This document shows, one piece after another, positions 35,657 through 46,780 of a stretch of DNA of 64,000 nt. Source of the DNA: Lactiplantibacillus songbeiensis (GTDB lineage Bacteria; Bacillota; Bacilli; Lactobacillales; Lactobacillaceae); contig NZ_BJDL01000012.1 of assembly GCF_005405125.1 (NCBI RefSeq), forward strand, positions 1 to 64,000, written 5' to 3'. Both the position numbers and the translations under genes were made by a program. Below the pieces are notes generated by a model. That model did no database searches. It saw nothing but the letters and a program-made list of their open reading frames with translations, and was not told the origin of the DNA. Numbering within the stretch: position 1 is the first letter of the stretch; each line of letters begins with the position of its first letter.

Positions 35657-37399
35657 TTATTTAGTGACTTGGTCCAAGAAGTAACCGTATGGGTGTAAGC
35701 CCTTAGTTTGATACTTCTTAGTGAAGGCATCAACATCGGCTTGTGTCGTCCACTTATTGGTTTCCAAAGCCATGTGTTCCGTCGTAAATGGCATCTCGTG
35801 AGTCAACTTAACATCGATCAAGACTGGCTTGTCAGTTGCTTGAGCTTTAGCTAAAGCATCCTTTAAGTCATCTAAGGTCCGAACGGTGAAGCCAACTGCG
35901 CCCATACCTTCGCCGACTTTAGCCCAGTCGGTATCAATCAAATCAACCCCAGATAATGGTTGTTTACTGTCATCAGTCTGTTCAGCTTCAATAAAGCCTA
36001 ACGTTTCGTTACTGAAGACGAAGTTAATGATGTGCAAGTTGTATTTCACTTCAGTTAAGAGTTCTTCGCAAAGCATCGCGAAGCCACCATCACCACTTAA
36101 ACTATAAACATCGCGGTCTGGGTAATACGTCTTCGCAGCAATCGCAGCAGACATCCCATAACCCATCGTTGCATATTGGCCAGAAGTAGTCCACTTTTGA
36201 TCACCATGCAAGTTGATCAACCGCATGAAGTTAATGTTAACATTCCCAACATCAACCCCGAAGACGGCCCGATCACTAGCTAACTTGTTGATTTGATCAA
36301 AGACTGGTTCTGGACGAAGTGGTTGGCTGTCGTCATTAGCAAAGCTATCTTGCCAGTCGCGCCAGTTCTTGCGATTCAGTAATGAAGCTTTATAGAAGTC
36401 AGATTCAGGTAATTCAGTACCCTTGTCAGCTAAAGCTTTTAAGGCTTTCTTAGCATCCGCTAAGATGGCCACATCAACATGATGACGCTTGCCGAGCTTT
36501 TCACTGTCAATATCGATTTGAATGACTTTAGCCCGTGGGTTGATTAAGAAGATGCTAAATGGCACATCGTTGCCGACCCAGAGGATTAAATCATTAGCAA
36601 ATCCAGCTTCAACGCCAGGCTTAGGCGCAACCCGACCAGTTGAGCCAAGATAATTTTCATATTCATCTTCCACAATGCCCTTCGCTAAAACGGAAGAAAT
36701 CATTGGCATATGGAACTTTTCCGATACCGCTTTCAATTCTTTGCTAGCATGCTTAGCACCAATCCCGAAGTAGATTAATGGGGCTTTGGCATTTTTGATT
36801 AAGTCCCAAGCTTCATCAATCCGCTTTGGATCTGGTTCTGGCATGATTGGTTGTTGATATAAATTAGCCGTTGGTTGGAACTTATCTTCAATTTCAGTCC
36901 AGCCTAAGTCTTTTGGTACCGTGACAACGGCAACCCCGTTATGCTTGTATGCTTGACGAATCGCTTCGTCATACATTTGTGGGATTGATTCCGCAGTCAT
37001 TGCGGTCCGATTCCAAACTGAAACATCGTCAAAGATTGGTTCCTCATCGATAGCTTGGAAGAAGTCCACGTTCATCCGCTTAGTTGGGACTTGGGCGATG
37101 ATCGCAACCACTGGGGTGTGATCATGCTTGGCATCATATAACCCATTTAACAAATGAACCGCACCAGGGCCAGCTGACCCAAAGGTAACTCCGACTTTAC
37201 CAGTTAACTTAGCTTCAGCGGAAGCGGCAATGGCGCCAGCTTCTTCATGGCGAACTTGGACATAATGTAAGGTATCTCTGCGTTCGTAAATGGCTTGCAT
37301 CCCGGAATCAAATGACCCACCAGGTAACCCATAGATGTTTTTAACACCCCATGCTTCTAAAACTTTTAAACCGGCTGTAGCTGCTTTAATTTTACTCAT
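35657..37399 (-). CDS. pox: Pyruvate oxidase
   Basis: Pox converts pyruvate, phosphate and oxygen to acetyl phosphate, CO2 and hydrogen peroxide, using ThDP and FAD. The 580-residue protein shows all three ThDP-enzyme domains: the N-terminal PYR domain with the catalytic Glu in RHEEAGA (about residue 52), the central FAD-binding domain, and the C-terminal PP domain with SGDGGF and a distal Asn (about 435-470). AGGAGTGACG precedes the ATG. The gene is single. Together with pta and an acetate kinase elsewhere it gives aerobic acetate production. A perfect cre site 50-60 nt upstream suggests CcpA control, in line with known glucose repression of pox in L. plantarum. Confidence 0.96.
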   Translation of the reverse strand: MSKIKAATAGLKVLEAWGVKNIYGLPGGSFDSGMQAIYERRDTLHYVQVRHEEAGAIAASAEAKLTGKVGVTFGSAGPGAVHLLNGLYDAKHDHTPVVAIIAQVPTKRMNVDFFQAIDEEPIFDDVSVWNRTAMTAESIPQMYDEAIRQAYKHNGVAVVTVPKDLGWTEIEDKFQPTANLYQQPIMPEPDPKRIDEAWDLIKNAKAPLIYFGIGAKHASKELKAVSEKFHMPMISSVLAKGIVEDEYENYLGSTGRVAPKPGVEAGFANDLILWVGNDVPFSIFLINPRAKVIQIDIDSEKLGKRHHVDVAILADAKKALKALADKGTELPESDFYKASLLNRKNWRDWQDSFANDDSQPLRPEPVFDQINKLASDRAVFGVDVGNVNINFMRLINLHGDQKWTTSGQYATMGYGMSAAIAAKTYYPDRDVYSLSGDGGFAMLCEELLTEVKYNLHIINFVFSNETLGFIEAEQTDDSKQPLSGVDLIDTDWAKVGEGMGAVGFTVRTLDDLKDALAKAQATDKPVLIDVKLTHEMPFTTEHMALETNKWTTQADVDAFTKKYQTKGLHPYGYFLDQVTK

Positions 37400-37447
37400 G
37401 ACAACGTCACTCCTTAGATTTATGTTGTCAAATCGGATACCTCAATT

Positions 37448-37462
37448 AGTAAGCGCTTGCAA
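37448..37462 (-). promoter_or_regulatory. cre (CcpA binding) site upstream of pox
   Basis: On the minus strand TTGCAAGCGCTTACT fits WTGNAANCGNWNNCW at every position. It lies in the pox leader, where CcpA could block transcription. Confidence 0.8.
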
Positions 37463-37879
37463 TTAATCGAATTAATTAAGTCCATTATGCCAATGGACCT
37501 CTCTCAGCGCCGACCAGACTTCTCTGACTCAACTTATGTCATATAAATTTACAATATTTTTGACATTCGTCAGTTGGGCGAAAGGTTATCTCCCTCGTTG
37601 ACAAACACATCATACAACTTAGCTAAACCATAAGTCAAACGATATTCACAAACTAAGTCAAGCCGCGTTACAAGTGCATTAATGAGCAAAAGTGCTTAAG
37701 CCCGTCAATTAGGCATTCCTAATTTTAAAAATCAGTAAAAAACTTTTTATATATTTTTTTGATATTTTTCAATGCTAAAAAGCAATAGTTATTCTAAATA
37801 AGTTCATCAAAAAATTCAATCAATCACGCTAAAACCACGTCTGGCTTGCGAGTTCGGCGCTTGTGTAACCACTCACTAA
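37463..37879. other. pox upstream region
   Basis: This AT-rich stretch should contain the pox promoter. A plausible pair is CTGACG and TAAATT near 37550-37580 on the minus strand. I see no gene, RNA or repeat in it otherwise. Confidence 0.4.
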
Positions 37880-37894
37880 TTGTAAGCGTTGACA
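37880..37894 (+). promoter_or_regulatory. cre site overlapping the -35 of a small RNA promoter
   Basis: TTGTAAGCGTTGACA fits WTGNAANCGNWNNCW exactly and shares its last six bases with a TTGACA box. Confidence 0.78.
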
Positions 37895-37917
37895 TTGCTG
37901 TCAAAACGGCCTAGACT
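37889..37917 (+). promoter_or_regulatory. Promoter of candidate small RNA
   Basis: TTGACA (37889-37894) and TAGACT (37912-37917) are separated by 17 nt. No ORF follows; a terminator lies about 65 nt beyond the expected start. Confidence 0.75.
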
Positions 37918-37923
37918 AGAGAT

Positions 37924-38014
37924 GTATCTATTAGACAGCCCCTAGACCCCAACGTGTTTAGGCAGCGCATGCCAAGCATCAAGTTATCAGTTAGCTGGTA
38001 ACTTTTTTCTTTTG
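37924..38014 (+). ncRNA. Candidate small RNA, probably CcpA-controlled
   Basis: A transcript of about 90 nt is predicted from the promoter above to the terminator at 37981-38014. That terminator has AAGTTA...CAG paired with CTG...TAACTT, then a T-rich tail. Two further hairpins are visible: CCTAGAC/GTTTAGG around CCCAACGT, and GGCA/TGCC. The first loop and its left flank are C-rich (GCCCC and CCCC), able in principle to pair with Shine-Dalgarno sequences. No ORF with a ribosome binding site is present. The function is inferred only; the RNA family is unknown to me. Confidence 0.65.
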
Positions 38015-38047
38015 AGCTTTAGTTCAAAAAACTGAATTTGCTGCACA

Positions 38048-38079
38048 TAAAAAGAGCCACTCCTAAGAGTGACTCTTTT
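38048..38079 (-). terminator. Terminator of the glycolytic operon after eno
   Basis: On the minus strand AAAGAGTCACTC pairs with GAGTGGCTCTTT, followed by TTA. It is also readable on the plus strand. Confidence 0.85.
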
Positions 38080-38093
38080 CGACAATCGTCTGA

Positions 38094-39434
<1,341 letters not shown>

Positions 39435-39499
39435 TTAATTTTGCTTGTAATAGGTTCACAACCTATTATAGAAAGTTGTGACTGAACTTGCAATGAAAA

Positions 39500-41487
<1,988 letters not shown>

Positions 41488-41520
41488 TGTTAAAATCCTC
41501 CTAGAATTTACGAGTCGTAT

Positions 41521-41559
41521 AAAAAAACGGCAAGGAGAGTTTGCCTCCCCCCGCCGTTT
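41521..41559 (-). terminator. Intercistronic terminator between gap and pgk
   Basis: On the minus strand AAACGGC and GCCGTTT, with GGAGGC-type inner pairs, form a stem followed by TTTT. A second hairpin AAACCG/CGGTTT (about 41560-41577) lies just upstream of it. This should separate abundant gap mRNA from the rest of the operon. Confidence 0.75.
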
Positions 41560-41600
41560 AAACCGTATGCGGTTTTAAAGTTCTAACAAACTAATTTATA

Positions 41601-42623
41601 TTAGAGAGTAGCGAACTTCAATAAAGTACGTACCATTTGGCAAGTGAAGCCGTATTCGTTATCGTACCAAGCAACAGTCTTAACTAATTGGTTTTCACCA
41701 TCAGAAGTAACTTCTGTTTGAGTAGGATCGAAGATTGAACCGAAAGTAGTACCGATAACATCAGATGAAACAATTTCGTCTGCATTGTAACCGAATGATT
41801 CGTTACCTTCAGTATGCTTCTTGATAGCAGCGTTAACTTCGTCAGCAGTAACTTTCTTGTCTAAGATAGCAACTAATTCAGTTAATGAACCGTCAACAAC
41901 ACCAACACGTTGTGCATGGCCTTGTAACTTACCTTGTAATTCTGGGATAACTAAGCCAAGAGCTTTAGCAGCACCAGTTGAATGAGGAATAGTGTTTACA
42001 CCGGCAGCACGTGCGCCACGGAAGTTACCGCCACGTACAGGGCCGTCTAACAACATTTGAGTTGAAGTGTAAGCATGGATAGTGGTCATAGTACCAACCT
42101 TGAGGCCGAATTCTTTGTTTTCAAAGAATGCAAGTGGTGCAAGGCAGTTAGTAGTACATGAACCAGCTGAAACGATACGGTCATCAGCAGTTAAGATGTC
42201 ATCGTTAACATTGTAAACGATGGTCTTCAAGTCTGAACCAGCTGGTGCAGAAATCAATACACGTTTTGCGCCGGCGTCCAAATGGGCTTGTGACTTTTCT
42301 TTTGATGTGTAGAAACCAGTACATTCGAGAACGAAGTCAACACCATCGTTCTTAACCCAAGGAATGTTTTGAGCTTTAGGTTCAGCATATACACGGTACT
42401 TCTTACCGTTAACAACGATTGAATCGTCAGTAGCTGAAACTTCAGCGTCCAAAGTACCATGAGTTGAGTCATACTTCAAAAGATGAGCCAACAATGCAGG
42501 TGAAGTTAAATCGTTAATAGCAACAACTTCGATATCACTTGACTTTGCACCAAGTTCTAAGATACGACGGAATGCTAAACGACCGATACGTCCGAAACCA
42601 TTAATACCAATTTTTACAGACAT
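41601..42623 (-). CDS. gap: Glyceraldehyde-3-phosphate dehydrogenase
   Basis: This is the NAD-dependent glycolytic GAPDH: 340 residues with the Rossmann motif [10 protein letters not shown], catalytic Cys in [12 protein letters not shown] (about residue 156) and His in the downstream TTIHAYT. Asp in AINDLT suggests NAD preference. AAGGAGG precedes the ATG. It follows cggR by 67 nt, the classical arrangement in which CggR represses the operon in the absence of glycolytic flux. Confidence 0.99.
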   Translation of the reverse strand: MSVKIGINGFGRIGRLAFRRILELGAKSSDIEVVAINDLTSPALLAHLLKYDSTHGTLDAEVSATDDSIVVNGKKYRVYAEPKAQNIPWVKNDGVDFVLECTGFYTSKEKSQAHLDAGAKRVLISAPAGSDLKTIVYNVNDDILTADDRIVSAGSCTTNCLAPLAFFENKEFGLKVGTMTTIHAYTSTQMLLDGPVRGGNFRGARAAGVNTIPHSTGAAKALGLVIPELQGKLQGHAQRVGVVDGSLTELVAILDKKVTADEVNAAIKKHTEGNESFGYNADEIVSSDVIGTTFGSIFDPTQTEVTSDGENQLVKTVAWYDNEYGFTCQMVRTLLKFATL

Positions 42624-42690
42624 ACTAGAATTTCCTCCTTGTGGAAATAAAAATATTTTTTATTTTAAAAAGTGACTTCACAGCTGAAGA

Positions 42691-43728
42691 CTACTTTTTT
42701 AAAATCAAGTTAGCAGCACCTTCGTCCGTGATTAAACACGTCCGCTTGGGTGCGATCTTCATATACGCCTCAATCGCGGTGGCTTTGGAAGCCCCACCCG
42801 CAACTGCGAGTATAATCTCCATATTGGCCAGTTCTCCGATCTGCAAACCAATACGTGGAATCCGATAGACAACGTTGCCGTCACTATCAAAGAAATAACC
42901 AAAAGCTTCGCCAACCGCATGTCGCTGCTGTAAAACTTTGATCTGATCCTCAGACATGTTCCGGCGATGTGCCATCGAAACGGCATCGCCCACGCTGTGG
43001 ATCACCACGTTAGCTTGACGAATAATCCCCAACACCTCTTGGATACTTGGTTCCTTAAGGAGTGGTTCATACGTTCGTTCACTGACCTGTTCGGGCACGA
43101 ACAACGACCGGAATTTACCACCGGTGTGCTGTGCCATTTGCGACGCAATCGTGTTGGCTTGAATCGCAACCGATTCGCCAACACCGCCGCGTGCTGGAAC
43201 AAATAACAACTGACGTTTACTAGCAAGTTTGTTAGTTAAGTTATTTGCCACATGTTCCATGGTGTGGCCCCCCATTACCGCAATAATACTATCACCTTCT
43301 GGCAATAATTGCTGTAAGAGTTGGTTGACTTCTTCGCCCATTGACCCAATCACCTTTAACTGGCGATCAGAATCACCGGAAACGATGATACAACGTTTAA
43401 TGTTAAATCGTTGGGCCAACTGGCGTTCCTTTTGACGGATACCCATCAACTCATCCATGAATTGACTCAGTCCTAGCAAAACATCTTTGCCTTGCTGTGT
43501 CAACTGCATGCCCGCCTTATTAGTCACAATCAAATCTAACTTCCGCAACGTATCCGTTTCGGTTCGTAAGGTTCGCTCGCTCACATCTAAGGTTTGAGCT
43601 AATAACCGTCGTCCAACTGGGGCCATCCAATTAATGGTGCGTAATACCAAGTAACGATGACTTAGTAACTCAACCATGTCTGGGGCAATTGCCTCAATCC
43701 ATTGAATATCCGAATGCATGGCATCCAA
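42691..43728 (-). CDS. cggR: Central glycolytic genes regulator CggR
   Basis: CggR is a SorC-family repressor of about 343 residues. The N-terminal 90 residues form a winged helix-turn-helix (LAQTLDVSERTLRTETDTLRKL). The rest is the sugar-phosphate-binding domain that senses fructose-1,6-bisphosphate, with VMGGHTMEHVA and PARGGVGES. Two ATG codons three apart (43728 and 43719) are both possible starts. It is the first gene of the operon, directly after its predicted operator. Confidence 0.96.
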   Translation of the reverse strand: MDAMHSDIQWIEAIAPDMVELLSHRYLVLRTINWMAPVGRRLLAQTLDVSERTLRTETDTLRKLDLIVTNKAGMQLTQQGKDVLLGLSQFMDELMGIRQKERQLAQRFNIKRCIIVSGDSDRQLKVIGSMGEEVNQLLQQLLPEGDSIIAVMGGHTMEHVANNLTNKLASKRQLLFVPARGGVGESVAIQANTIASQMAQHTGGKFRSLFVPEQVSERTYEPLLKEPSIQEVLGIIRQANVVIHSVGDAVSMAHRRNMSEDQIKVLQQRHAVGEAFGYFFDSDGNVVYRIPRIGLQIGELANMEIILAVAGGASKATAIEAYMKIAPKRTCLITDEGAANLILKK

Positions 43729-43740
43729 CCTGCTCTCTAG

Positions 43741-43779
43741 TGGGACGGATTCAGTCCAGCTATGTCGAATAACGACCCA
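43741..43779 (-). promoter_or_regulatory. CggR operator
   Basis: On the minus strand two tandem half-palindromes are seen: GGGTCG-TTATT-CGACA and TGGAC-TGAATCC-GTCCCA. They resemble the repeated CGGGAC/GTCC pattern of the B. subtilis operator and lie just upstream of cggR. I could not assign the promoter hexamers with confidence. Confidence 0.7.
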
Positions 43780-43939
43780 AAGACTTCAAAAAACAAAGCA
43801 CACAACGATAATTTACTACGAAATCTCTGTTGCATACCTCTCTTAACCACAACATGAATTATAGCAGGTTCATGGAGTGGTTGCAAATCATAACACGTAA
43901 CAGCTTATAACCGACTGGTATAAACTATTAGTTTTGTTA

Positions 43940-45274
43940 TTATTCGGTTTTTAAATACTGTTTTCGTTTAGAAGATGACGGAATGTTAAGATTCTCACGA
44001 TATTTAGCAACCGTCCGACGTGATAGTTCGACTTTTTCAGACTTAAGAATCTGAACAATTTTTTGGTCTGAAAGCGGTTTTTCTTTATTTTCGCTATTAA
44101 TCAAGTCAATAATTCGGTGCTGAACGTTGTCAGCGGAGACCATTTTTCCATCTGTGGGACGTTTGCTGACCGCCTTGGTAAAGAAACGTTTAAGTTCAAA
44201 CATGCCGAAATCAGTTTGAATATACTTGCCATTAATACTGCGGCTAATTGTTGACTCATGAACTTGAAGTTGCTGAGCAACATCTCTTAATAGTAAGGGA
44301 CTTAATTCCGTCGTCGTTTGCAAGAAAAACGCCGCTTGTCGTTCAATGATCACGGAGCCAACCCGGAAAATTGTGGCTTCACGTTGTTGCAAACTGCTGG
44401 CAATCCAATCATATTCCGATTTTTTCTCTTTTAAATACTCGGTAAGTTCCTGATCCGTATGCCGACTCATTTGTTGATAATAATGGGATTGGAACTTAAC
44501 GACTGGTTGAGCCATGGATGCCGTCTTCAGCGCCAACTGCCCCTGCTGATTGGTCACGACTAAGTCTGGAAAGATATAACCGGTCGTTTCTTGCCCAATC
44601 GCTGCCCCAGGAGTCGGGCTCAAAGTTCGAACATAATCATAAACACTCGAGATATCCGCTAAAGTGACTTGATACTGCTTCGCCAACCGCTCCCACTGCC
44701 GATTAACCAAGTTATCAAAGTTCTCTTCTAAAATAATGTAAGCTAAATTAGGCGCCGTATCATCGCTTTCAGTTTGAAGCATTAACGTTTCTTGCAAGTT
44801 ACGTGCCCCGACACCTGGTGGATCAAGTTGCTGTAATAAGGTAATCGCATCTAATAACTCAATAGGGGTTGCCCTCATCTCTGTCATCACTTGCTGCTCA
44901 TTCACTTTTAAATAGCCGTTAACATCCACGTACTCAATTAGATGTAAGACAATTTTTCGCAATTTTGTATCGCGCATAGTTAAATGAATCTGATCTAATA
45001 AATATTCAAATAATGAATGTTGATTCGTCGTTGAGACTCGTTCGATAAAGTCTGCATGTGCACTGACATTTTTCGCCGCACTCAGACTTGCATGGTTCGA
45101 ATTCCAATTTGTGTCCACATCAATCAATGGATTTTCTAAGGCCTTTTGGGTCAAGAAGTCGCGTAGTTCCTCAACATTGAACTGCAACATTTGAATTGAC
45201 TGTTGCAGGCGCTGAGTCATTGCGAGCTTTTGGGTCTGCCGTTGTTGTTGGCGAAAACCGGGTCCGATTGCCAT
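43940..45274 (-). CDS. rpoN: RNA polymerase sigma-54 factor
   Basis: This 444-residue sigma factor has a Gln-rich activator-interacting N-terminus (residues 7-50), a core-binding region, a helix-turn-helix (about 335-365) and the C-terminal RpoN box SRRTVAKYRE (about 418). In lactobacilli it typically serves mannose-type PTS promoters with LevR-like activators, which are not in this window. GGGAGGG precedes the ATG. It lies upstream of cggR on the same strand, 211 nt away. Confidence 0.98.
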   Translation of the reverse strand: MAIGPGFRQQQRQTQKLAMTQRLQQSIQMLQFNVEELRDFLTQKALENPLIDVDTNWNSNHASLSAAKNVSAHADFIERVSTTNQHSLFEYLLDQIHLTMRDTKLRKIVLHLIEYVDVNGYLKVNEQQVMTEMRATPIELLDAITLLQQLDPPGVGARNLQETLMLQTESDDTAPNLAYIILEENFDNLVNRQWERLAKQYQVTLADISSVYDYVRTLSPTPGAAIGQETTGYIFPDLVVTNQQGQLALKTASMAQPVVKFQSHYYQQMSRHTDQELTEYLKEKKSEYDWIASSLQQREATIFRVGSVIIERQAAFFLQTTTELSPLLLRDVAQQLQVHESTISRSINGKYIQTDFGMFELKRFFTKAVSKRPTDGKMVSADNVQHRIIDLINSENKEKPLSDQKIVQILKSEKVELSRRTVAKYRENLNIPSSSKRKQYLKTE

Positions 45275-45338
45275 AAATAATCCCTCCCAAATAATATTTA
45301 CAAATACCCCTTGTGTTTTTATCCATAATCCGCTAAAC

Positions 45339-45344
45339 TATAAT
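45339..45344 (+). promoter_or_regulatory. -10 element of the tRNA-Arg promoter
   Basis: TATAAT lies 12 nt before the tRNA 5' end. Alternatively TTGTGT (45311) and TAAACT with a 17 nt spacer could be used. Confidence 0.6.
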
Positions 45345-45355
45345 ATGTTGTTTAG

Positions 45356-45427
45356 GCGCCCGTAGTGTAATGGATCGCACGTAAGATTCCGGTTCTTGAA
45401 ATGGGGGTTCGATTCCCTCCGGGCGCA
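45356..45427 (+). tRNA. tRNA-Arg (anticodon CCG)
   Basis: The 7-bp acceptor stem GCGCCCG/CGGGCGC closes a cloverleaf with anticodon stem TAAGA/TCTTG, loop TTCCGGT (anticodon CCG, reading CGG), and T arm GGGGG-TTCGATT-CCCTC. The discriminator is A; CCA is not encoded. It is followed by a strong terminator. Confidence 0.95.
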
Positions 45428-45431
45428 TCAG

Positions 45432-45461
45432 TTAGCTGAGATAATTATCTCAGCTTTTTTT
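45432..45461 (+). terminator. Terminator of tRNA-Arg
   Basis: AGCTGAGATAATTATCTCAGCT is a perfect palindrome followed by TTTTTT. Confidence 0.92.
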
Positions 45462-45561
45462 GTACGCTCATTTAAGTGCGCCATCAAACTCATACCGCTT
45501 TCATTCTAACATACACCGTCAAACCGCTAAAACTCAGTTGTACACGTGGTAAATGAAGACA

Positions 45562-45607
45562 AGAAAAAGAGATTGGGATCACCCAATCTCAAGCCGTATA
45601 TGATAGA
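45562..45607 (-). ncRNA. Candidate very short transcript antisense-oriented to clpP
   Basis: On the minus strand an extended -10 (TGGTATACT, 45614-45622) is followed about 15 nt later by a perfect hairpin GAGATTGGG-TGAT-CCCAATCTC and TTTTTCTT. That would give an RNA of about 45 nt. No -35 is clear and no ORF fits. It could equally be a remnant terminator. Confidence 0.35.
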
Positions 45608-45663
45608 AACCTAAGTATACCACGTTAACTTTGAAAACGGAATTTTGTTTTTGAGGTTTTTCT

Positions 45664-45682
45664 TTTGACCTTTACTGACCTT
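45664..45682 (-). promoter_or_regulatory. CtsR operator of clpP
   Basis: The minus strand reads AGGTCAGTAAAGGTCAAA, a tandem heptad matching the CtsR consensus (GGTCAAANANAGGTCAAA type) with one or two differences. It overlaps the clpP -35. Confidence 0.8.
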
Positions 45683-45693
45683 AGCGGTAAACT
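45665..45693 (+). promoter_or_regulatory. clpP promoter
   Basis: TTGACC (45665-45670) and TAAACT (45688-45693) have a 17 nt spacer and overlap the CtsR operator. Confidence 0.72.
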
Positions 45694-45750
45694 ACATTTA
45701 TATTAGCAAGTAGCTAATCATCTTTTGAAACTTTAGGAGGCTAACAAGTT

Positions 45751-46341
45751 ATGTATCCAGTTCCGACAGTTATCGAACAGTCATCACGTGGCGAACGTGC
45801 TTATGACATTTATTCACGACTTTTAAAGGACCGCATCATCATGTTATCAGGTCCCATTGAAGACAATATGGCCAACGCCATTATTGCCCAGTTACTTTTC
45901 TTGGATGCCCAAGATTCTGACAAGGACATCTATCTCTATATCAACTCACCAGGTGGGGTCGTTACCGCCGGCTTAGCTATCTATGACACGATGAACTTCA
46001 TCAAATCCGATGTTCAAACGATTGTTATGGGGATGGCAGCTTCTATGGCCAGTGTCTTGGCATCATCCGGGACTAAGGGCAAGCGGTTTGCTTTACCTAA
46101 CTCTGAAATCTTGATTCACCAACCATCTGGTGGTGCTCAAGGTCAACAAACTGAAATCGAAATTGTTGCTGAAGAAATCTTGAAGACTCGTAAGAAGATC
46201 AATGAAATCTTAGCTAACAATGCAGGTCAATCAGTTGAAAAATTAAACCACGATACGGAACGTGATAACTACTTAACGGCGCAAGAAGCCAAAGATTACG
46301 GTTTGATCGATGATATCATGGAAAACAATAGCTTAAAATAA
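45751..46341 (+). CDS. clpP: ATP-dependent Clp protease proteolytic subunit
   Basis: ClpP is the serine peptidase that forms the 14-subunit chamber working with ClpC, ClpX and ClpE. The 196-residue protein has catalytic Ser in GMAASMASV (about residue 98), His in LIHQPSGG (about 123) and Asp in HDTERDNY (about 172). GGAGG precedes the ATG. It is monocistronic, with a CtsR-controlled promoter, so heat and stress induction are expected. Confidence 0.99.
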   Translation: MYPVPTVIEQSSRGERAYDIYSRLLKDRIIMLSGPIEDNMANAIIAQLLFLDAQDSDKDIYLYINSPGGVVTAGLAIYDTMNFIKSDVQTIVMGMAASMASVLASSGTKGKRFALPNSEILIHQPSGGAQGQQTEIEIVAEEILKTRKKINEILANNAGQSVEKLNHDTERDNYLTAQEAKDYGLIDDIMENNSLK

Positions 46342-46351
46342 GCGCTGTTTG

Positions 46352-46385
46352 GAACTGAGTTAGCTGCGGCTAGCTCAGTTTTTTA
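46352..46385 (+). terminator. Terminator of clpP
   Basis: AACTGAGTTAGC and GCTAGCTCAGTT form the stem, followed by TTTTTA. Confidence 0.88.
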
Positions 46386-46407
46386 TTTGCCCATTTGTTA
46401 TGAATCC

Positions 46408-46462
46408 CAAAAGACATCCAAGTCAAACGCAGCATATTGCGCTTGACTTGGATGTCTTTTTT
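46408..46462. terminator. Second, bidirectional terminator between clpP and oppA
   Basis: AAAAGACATCCAAGTCAA pairs with TTGACTTGGATGTCTTTT, extended by GCGC-type pairs. On the minus strand it lies beyond the composite repeat in the oppA 3' region. Confidence 0.85.
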
Positions 46463-46471
46463 ACTTCATTA

Positions 46472-46721
46472 AGCTTGGTGCTAGTTGAAATTGCCGCCTG
46501 CCGGTTGGTTCCTAAAATAATCAAGCGTTAATTTTTTAATTCTCGTTAGTTAACGTCGGGCGGCCCAGAATTGGCTCAGTGGTGTCGTTTATCTTAGTCG
46601 GTGATTTTCCGACTTAGAGCCCGGCTTTCGAGACCGCTCTCTGGCTCGAAAACGTGGCCACCACGTTCCAGCCAATTCTGGGCCAACCAGAGTGGTAATT
46701 TATACCAACTAGCCCTAAGCG
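46472..46721 (+). repeat. Composite element, C module deleted, A module intact
   Basis: The inverted ends AAGCTTGGTGCTAGTTG and CCAACTAGCCCTAAGCG remain. The C module is reduced to its outer end (GCCTGCCGGTTGGTTCC, then TAAAA), joined to the linker. The A module has arms CCCAGAATTGGCT/AGCCAATTCTGGG and an inner stem TTTCGAGACC/GGCTCGAAA. It lies between the oppA stop and the operon terminator. Confidence 0.85.
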
Positions 46722-46780
46722 AACGCCATTAAGTTGCTAAGCCATCAGCATGCTTCAAATAATTAACCAAGTTAGTCCCC

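Noticed and set aside
45569-45590. Palindrome near clpP considered as a CRISPR-type repeat
   Set aside because: It occurs once, with no spacers and no cas genes. No CRISPR array exists in the window.
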